From an uncultured Actinomycetes bacterium (lineage in GTDB: Bacteria; Actinomycetota; Actinomycetes; S36-B12; UBA5976), in NCBI GenBank assembly GCA_937896305.1, contig CALBND010000113.1:1-19298 (forward strand): a stretch of 19,298 nucleotides of DNA, read 5' to 3'. How positions within the stretch are numbered: the stretch's first letter is position 1; each line of letters opens with the position of its first letter. Positions 14,863-19,298 of this stretch are shown here, in pieces. Made by a program: the position numbers and the translations under genes. The notes beneath the pieces were generated by a model. It was not told the origin of the DNA, did not search any database, and saw nothing but the letters and a program-made list of their open reading frames with translations.

Positions 14863-16355
14863 GTTCCTATTCAGATGCAATTAATAAATACGATCCAGTT
14901 TTAGGTCTAGAAACCCACGTTGAATTATCAACCAAATCCAAAATGTTTTGTGGTTGTGCAACAGATTTTGGTGCAGAACCAAATACACAAACCTGTCCAA
15001 CTTGTCTTGGATTACCAGGATCTTTACCGGTTGCCAATAAAATTGGGATCGAATCAACAATTCGTATTGGCCTAGCACTTAACTGCACGATTGCCACATA
15101 TTCAAGATTTGCAAGGAAGAACTATTTTTACCCAGATATGCCAAAAGATTTTCAAACCAGCCAATACGATGAACCACTCTGTTCAAATGGTTATTTAGAT
15201 GTCTTAGTTGATACTGAAGAAGGCAGTAAAAATTTTCGTGTTGAAATTGAAAGAGTTCATCTTGAAGAAGACACTGGAAAATTAACACACGCGGGAGGTG
15301 CCACAGGAAGAATTCATGGTGCTAATTATTCACTTGTTGACTACAACCGAGCCGGTATTGCATTGGTAGAAATTGTGACCAAACCTGTTCCAGATACTGG
15401 CGAATATGCCCCATTGGTGGCAAAAGCTTATGTCACAGAATTAAGAGATTTATTGCGCGGACTTGGAGTATCTGATGTGCGCATGGAAGAAGGTTCTTTA
15501 CGTTGTGATGTGAATCTTTCTTTAACTCCTAAGGGTTCAAAAACTTGGGGAACTAGAACTGAAACAAAAAATGTTAATTCACTCAGAAGTGTTGAAAGAG
15601 CAATTAAAAGCGAAATTGAAAGACAAGCAATTGAGCTTAACAATGGAAACACTATTAAACAAGAAACCAGACATTTTCAAGAAGACACAGGTACCACTAG
15701 AAGTGGTAGAAGTAAAGAAGTTGCCGAAGAGTACAGATATTTTCCAGAACCGGATTTAGTTCCAATTGCTCCAGATAGCAAATGGATTGAAGAATTAAGA
15801 AGTCAATTACCTGAGCAACCTTCAATTGGAAGAGCTCGTTTAGCTAAAGAGTGGGGTTTCACAGATCTTGAGATGAGAGATGTGGCAACACTAGGTGCTG
15901 TTGATTTAATTGCTGAAACTATTAGTTTCGGCGCCAGCCCATCAGCAGCTAGAAAATGGTGGGCAGGAGAACTTGCAAGAAAAGCAAGTGAAGACGGTGT
16001 TGATTTAACAGTTTTGAAAATAAGCGCCAAAGATATTGCCCGAATTGATGTTTTAGTAACTGAAGGAAAACTAACTGACAAACTTGCCAGACAAGTAATT
16101 GAAGCAATATTAATTGGAGAAGGCAATCCCGATGAAGTAATTGCCAAAAGAAATTTGGCAGTTGTTTCAGATGACTCAGCATTGCTACCAGCGATAAAAG
16201 AAGCAATCGAGGCTAATCCAGAAGCGGCAGCTAAAATCAAAGAAGGCAAAGTTCAAGTTGTAGGGGTAATTGTTGGGGCAGTAATGAAAAAGACCGGCGG
16301 TAGCGCAGATGCTGCCAAGGTGAGAGAACTTGTTCTAAAAACTTTAGGTAGTTAA
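14859..16355 (+). CDS. gatB: Asp/Glu-tRNA amidotransferase subunit B
   Basis: tRNA-binding and kinase/amidation subunit of GatCAB: it activates the misacylated Glu or Asp with ATP and couples it to ammonia from GatA. The 498-residue protein shows GLETHVELSTKSKMFCGC (16-33), the zinc cysteines C31, C33, C46 and C49, ARKNYFYPDMPKDFQTSQYD, VHLEEDTGKLTHAGG and YNRAGIALVEIVTKP. A helical YqeY-like tail follows to the C-terminus (ending GAVMKKTGGSADAAKVRELV), which grips the tRNA elbow. The start is GTG, overlapping the gatA stop by four bases. It completes the gatCAB operon; ilvD follows after 34 bases. Confidence 0.97.
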   Translation: MSSYSDAINKYDPVLGLETHVELSTKSKMFCGCATDFGAEPNTQTCPTCLGLPGSLPVANKIGIESTIRIGLALNCTIATYSRFARKNYFYPDMPKDFQTSQYDEPLCSNGYLDVLVDTEEGSKNFRVEIERVHLEEDTGKLTHAGGATGRIHGANYSLVDYNRAGIALVEIVTKPVPDTGEYAPLVAKAYVTELRDLLRGLGVSDVRMEEGSLRCDVNLSLTPKGSKTWGTRTETKNVNSLRSVERAIKSEIERQAIELNNGNTIKQETRHFQEDTGTTRSGRSKEVAEEYRYFPEPDLVPIAPDSKWIEELRSQLPEQPSIGRARLAKEWGFTDLEMRDVATLGAVDLIAETISFGASPSAARKWWAGELARKASEDGVDLTVLKISAKDIARIDVLVTEGKLTDKLARQVIEAILIGEGNPDEVIAKRNLAVVSDDSALLPAIKEAIEANPEAAAKIKEGKVQVVGVIVGAVMKKTGGSADAAKVRELVLKTLGS

Positions 16356-16389
16356 GACAACATTCCTGCTATATAGATAAGGTTTAAAC

Positions 16390-18075
16390 ATGTCATCAAA
16401 AATCGGAGATATGAAACCTCGCAGTAAAGCGGTAACTGAAGGTTTTGAAAGAGCTCCTGCTCGGTCAATGCTTAGAGCAGTTGGCATGACTGATGACGAT
16501 TTTAGTAAGCCACAAATTGGGATTGCTTCATCTTGGAATGAGATCACACCTTGCAATATGTCGCTTCGTCGTTTAGCTGAAAAAGCTAAAGAAGGAGTTT
16601 TCGCAGCAGGTGGTTTTCCTATGACTTTTAATACAATTTCAGTTTCTGATGGAATTTCTATGGGACACGAAGGAATGCGTGCTTCCTTAGTAAGTAGAGA
16701 AATAATTGCGGACTCAGTTGAATGTGTGATGCATGCAGAAAGACTAGATGGCAGCGTAACTTTAGCCGGTTGTGATAAATCTTTGCCTGGAATGTTAATG
16801 GCTGCAGCAAGATTAGATTTAGCAAACGTTTTTGTTTACAACGGATCAATCTTGCCTGGAAATTTAAATGGTAAAGACTTAACAATTCAAGATGTATTTG
16901 AAGGCGTTGGAGCATGTGCTTTAGGAAAAATAACTGAATCAGAACTTGAAGAAATAGAAAGAGCAGCTTGTCCTGGAGAAGGTGCCTGCGGTGGCATGTT
17001 TACGGCTAACACCATGAGCTCAGTTGCAGAAGCTTTAGGAATGGCGCTACCAGGAAGTGCTTCAGCACCCGCTGTCGATAAAAGACGTGATGCAGATGCC
17101 TTTGCTGCAGGTGAAGCTGTTGTTAATTTAATACGTTTAGGAATTACAGCTCGAGATATTATGACGAAAAAAGCTTTTGAAAATGCCATAACAATTGTTA
17201 TGGCTCTCGGTGGTTCTACTAATGCCATTCTTCATTTACTTGCAATTGCTCATGAAGCAAACGTAGATTTAACAATTGATGATTACAATCGCATTGGAGA
17301 TAAAACTCCTCACTTAGCCGATGTCAAACCATTTGGTCGTTATGTAATGAATGATTTAGATAAAATCGGTGGTGTACCGGTTGTAATGAAAGCCCTATTA
17401 GATGCAGGCTTGATTCACGGGGACGAATTAACTGTAACTGGAAAAACAGTTGCCGAGAACTTGAAAGATATTAATCCACCAGATCCGGATGGAAAAATTA
17501 TTCATGCCGTTAAAAGTCCTATTCATAAAACTGGCGGACTAGTTATCCTTAAAGGATCTCTTGCTCCAGAAGGTGCAGTAATTAAAGCTGCCTCTATTGA
17601 ATCCCCAATTTTTGAAGGAACTGCCAAAGTATTTGATGATGAAAAATTTGCCATGGATGCTGTGACTCATGGAAAAATTGTCAAAGGCGATGTCGTAGTT
17701 ATTCGTTACGAAGGTCCAAAGGGTGGACCAGGAATGCGTGAAATGTTGGCAGTAACTGCAGCCATTAAAGGTGCAGGTTTAGGAAAAGACGTCATGTTAA
17801 TTACTGATGGCAGATTTAGTGGTGCTACTGCAGGCTTTTGTATAGGACACGTTGCTCCAGAAGCAACAGATGGTGGACCAATTGCTTTAGCTAAAACTGG
17901 CGACAAAATTCGTTTAGATCTAGAAGCCAGAAAACTTGATTTACTTGTTGATGATGCTGAATTAGAAAAGCGACGAGCAAGTTGGAAACCAGCTGAGCCA
18001 AGATACACCAGCGGAATTTTGGGAAAGTACGCGAAATTAGTTGGATCTAGCGCTAAGGGTGCTGTTTGTAGTTAG
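16390..18075 (+). CDS. ilvD: dihydroxy-acid dehydratase
   Basis: Third step of branched-chain amino acid synthesis: dehydrates 2,3-dihydroxy-isovalerate and its methyl-valerate analogue to the keto acids for valine/leucine and isoleucine. The 561-residue length is typical of the IlvD/Edd family. The iron-sulfur ligands are C55 (TPCNMSLRRLAE), C128 (AGCDKSLPGM) and C200 (CPGEGACGGMFTANTM). The C-terminal signature is present as ITDGRFSGATAGFCIGHVAPEA. Spacing of the cysteines agrees with the [2Fe-2S] enzymes of actinobacteria as I recall them. The ATG follows an AAGG (16379-16382) and a TAAGGT box six bases upstream; a GTTTAAAC palindrome abuts the start. No other ilv or leu gene is in the window, so its partners lie elsewhere. 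Confidence 0.96.
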   Translation: MSSKIGDMKPRSKAVTEGFERAPARSMLRAVGMTDDDFSKPQIGIASSWNEITPCNMSLRRLAEKAKEGVFAAGGFPMTFNTISVSDGISMGHEGMRASLVSREIIADSVECVMHAERLDGSVTLAGCDKSLPGMLMAAARLDLANVFVYNGSILPGNLNGKDLTIQDVFEGVGACALGKITESELEEIERAACPGEGACGGMFTANTMSSVAEALGMALPGSASAPAVDKRRDADAFAAGEAVVNLIRLGITARDIMTKKAFENAITIVMALGGSTNAILHLLAIAHEANVDLTIDDYNRIGDKTPHLADVKPFGRYVMNDLDKIGGVPVVMKALLDAGLIHGDELTVTGKTVAENLKDINPPDPDGKIIHAVKSPIHKTGGLVILKGSLAPEGAVIKAASIESPIFEGTAKVFDDEKFAMDAVTHGKIVKGDVVVIRYEGPKGGPGMREMLAVTAAIKGAGLGKDVMLITDGRFSGATAGFCIGHVAPEATDGGPIALAKTGDKIRLDLEARKLDLLVDDAELEKRRASWKPAEPRYTSGILGKYAKLVGSSAKGAVCS

Positions 18076-18084
18076 TTACTTTAA

Positions 18085-18113
18085 TTGCAAGTTTTAGCGT
18101 GAAAAGATAAAAT
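18085..18113 (+). promoter_or_regulatory. candidate housekeeping promoter upstream of the epimerase-like gene
   Basis: TTGCAA (18085-18090) and TAAAAT (18108-18113) are separated by exactly 17 bases, in the 88-base gap after ilvD. Transcription would start near 18120, leaving a leader of about 44 bases. The start codon lacks a Shine-Dalgarno sequence, and a second box, TAATTT at 18153-18158, lies five bases before it. A leaderless start is therefore an alternative or an addition. Confidence 0.45.
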
Positions 18114-18163
18114 AAGGTAATTCTGATTAGCCAAAAACATAGACTACCGGCATAATTTGATAT

Positions 18164-19298
18164 ATGAACGATAATGCGAAATCTGCCAATTTGACCTGTC
18201 TGGTCACCGGGGCAACTGGATACATTGCAGGTCGACTCATAAGAGAGCTGTTACTTGCAGGATTTAAAGTAAAAGTATTTGCAAGATTTCCTGATCGATT
18301 AAGAGATATGCCTTGGATAAACGATGTTGAAATAGTTTCAGGGGATGCTTTGGATAGAGAATCAGTTGAAATAGCTATGAAAGATGTAGATATTGCCTAC
18401 TACTTATTGCACGCTTTAAACAAAGGCCCTGAATTTGTTGAAATTGAAACTAAAATGGCAAACACATTTGCGACCGCTGCAAACAATAACAATGTTAAGC
18501 GAATCATCTATTTGGGTGGATTAATTCCTTCAGAAAAACTTTCACAGCATTTAGCATCAAGAAAGATGACTGGGGAAATCTTAAGAAATTCAGGTGTCCC
18601 AACAATTGAATTAAGAGCTGGAGTTGTTATTGGTTCCGGTTCTGCATCTTTTGAAATGCTTAGGTATCTAACTGAAAGATTACCTGTGATGATCACCCCA
18701 AAATGGGTAAAGACCAGAATTCAACCAATTGCAGTGCGAGATGTTTTGTATTACTTAGTAAGTGCTGCAAAATTAACAGAGAATTTAAACCGGGCTTTTG
18801 ATATTGGTGGACCAGATATTTTTGCTTATAAAGAAATGATGAATCGTTACGCTAAAGTCGCAGATTTGAGAAAAAGAATAATTATTCCTGTTCCTTTATT
18901 AACTCCAAGGCTTTCAAGTTTGTGGGTAGGATTTGTTACCCCCGTGCCAGGAGCTATTGCTCGACCATTAGTTAGAAGTTTAATTAACGAAGTAATTTGT
19001 CATGAAAACGATATTAAGCAATACATTCCTGATCCAAAAGATGGCTTAACTACTTTTGAGAAAGCTGTAGATTTAGCTTTAGTTCGAATCAGGGATGCCC
19101 AAGTTTCAACGCGTTGGTCCTCTGCCTCAATTCCTGGTGTTCCCTCTGAACCTATGCCAAGTGATCCAGATTGGTCTGGAGGTTCTTTGTATCAAGACGT
19201 TAGAGAAATTGAAGTAAATGCGTCAGCTGAAAATGTGTGGAAAGTAGTTGAAGCAATTGGTGGAGATCACGGATATTTTTCACTTGACTGGGCTTGGG
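18164..19298 (+). CDS. NAD(P)-binding epimerase-like protein with C-terminal DUF2867-like domain, 3'-truncated by window edge
   Basis: Atypical short-chain dehydrogenase/NAD(P)H-binding protein; substrate unknown. At least 378 residues are visible, read from ATG 18164 and running off the window without a stop. The Rossmann start is LVTGATGYIAGRLIRELL (13-30), with the glycine-rich loop G16-A-T-G-Y-I-A-G. Further matches are DVDIAYYLLHAL, NVKRIIYLGGLIP (the strand after helix 4) and ELRAGVVIGSGSASFEMLRYL. The usual SDR Tyr-xxx-Lys is not evident: the equivalent region reads HLASRKMTGEILR, as in atypical, complex I NDUFA9-like members. From about residue 340, SLYQDVREIEVNASAENVWKVVEAIGG begins a DUF2867-like domain, a fusion known in actinobacteria. 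The start lacks a Shine-Dalgarno sequence. Confidence 0.88.
   Translation, partial: MNDNAKSANLTCLVTGATGYIAGRLIRELLLAGFKVKVFARFPDRLRDMPWINDVEIVSGDALDRESVEIAMKDVDIAYYLLHALNKGPEFVEIETKMANTFATAANNNNVKRIIYLGGLIPSEKLSQHLASRKMTGEILRNSGVPTIELRAGVVIGSGSASFEMLRYLTERLPVMITPKWVKTRIQPIAVRDVLYYLVSAAKLTENLNRAFDIGGPDIFAYKEMMNRYAKVADLRKRIIIPVPLLTPRLSSLWVGFVTPVPGAIARPLVRSLINEVICHENDIKQYIPDPKDGLTTFEKAVDLALVRIRDAQVSTRWSSASIPGVPSEPMPSDPDWSGGSLYQDVREIEVNASAENVWKVVEAIGGDHGYFSLDWAW

Noticed and set aside
15803..16249. Minus-strand open frame (148 codons) opposite gatB
   Set aside because: Ser/Ala/Leu-rich shadow of the gatB coding sequence with no recognisable domain.
16382..16389. GTTTAAAC palindrome abutting the ilvD start
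   Set aside because: An eight-base AT-rich palindrome occurs easily by chance and no second copy was seen in the other leaders; noted only in the ilvD entry.
1..19298. CRISPR array, mobile element, tRNA or rRNA gene, or foreign island
   Set aside because: No regularly spaced repeats, transposase or integrase, RNA gene signature or break in coding style was seen; every region is accounted for by housekeeping-type genes with gaps under 90 bases.

Overview
The window reads as a compact, AT-rich actinobacterial chromosome segment. My rough count from a few lines gives about 35-40% G+C. Actinobacterial markers are NucS/EndoMS in place of a visible MutS/MutL, a MurA with Asp instead of Cys in its active-site loop, the small zinc-ribbon protein that follows nucS, and an NAD-dependent ligase next to gatCAB. 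Low G+C and tiny intergenic gaps (none over 90 bases) suggest a streamlined free-living actinobacterium such as the freshwater acI lineage (Nanopelagicales). That placement is inference from gene content and style, not from a marker tree.

Layout. 1-1603: end of the ATP synthase operon (atpD, cut by the window edge, and atpC). 1635-3543: a DUF4389-type membrane protein and an ArsB/NhaD-type permease, each preceded by a strong RNA hairpin. 3611-4873 (minus): murA. 4933-5505: PduO-type cobalamin adenosyltransferase, divergent from murA. 5507-5845 (minus): small single-pass membrane protein of unknown function. 5882-7594: tight run of nucS, a zinc-ribbon protein and an alpha/beta hydrolase. 7654-8583: thioredoxin-TPR protein. 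8603-10854: cysteine desulfurase and mnmA, overlapping by four bases. 10869-13052: ligA. 13063-16355: gatC-gatA-gatB. 16390-18075: ilvD. 18164-end: NAD(P)-binding epimerase-like protein entering a DUF2867-like domain, cut by the window edge.

How the genes work together. Most are housekeeping: energy (F1 ATPase), wall precursor synthesis (MurA), genome maintenance (NucS, LigA), tRNA quality (cysteine desulfurase to MnmA sulfur relay for 2-thiouridine; GatCAB for Gln-tRNA and possibly Asn-tRNA), branched-chain amino acids (IlvD), and B12 activation (PduO). No CRISPR array, mobile element, tRNA or rRNA gene was seen.

The most unusual signal is at the start of the ArsB/NhaD permease gene. A 14-bp stem followed by five T residues has the form of an intrinsic terminator, yet its loop holds the TTG start codon and its stem holds the likely Shine-Dalgarno sequence. 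With the hairpin at the atpC end, this suggests post-transcriptional control of the two membrane-protein genes hooked onto the ATP synthase operon. Several genes here also lack a Shine-Dalgarno sequence and have a TANNNT box 5-7 bases before the start codon, as expected for leaderless transcripts.
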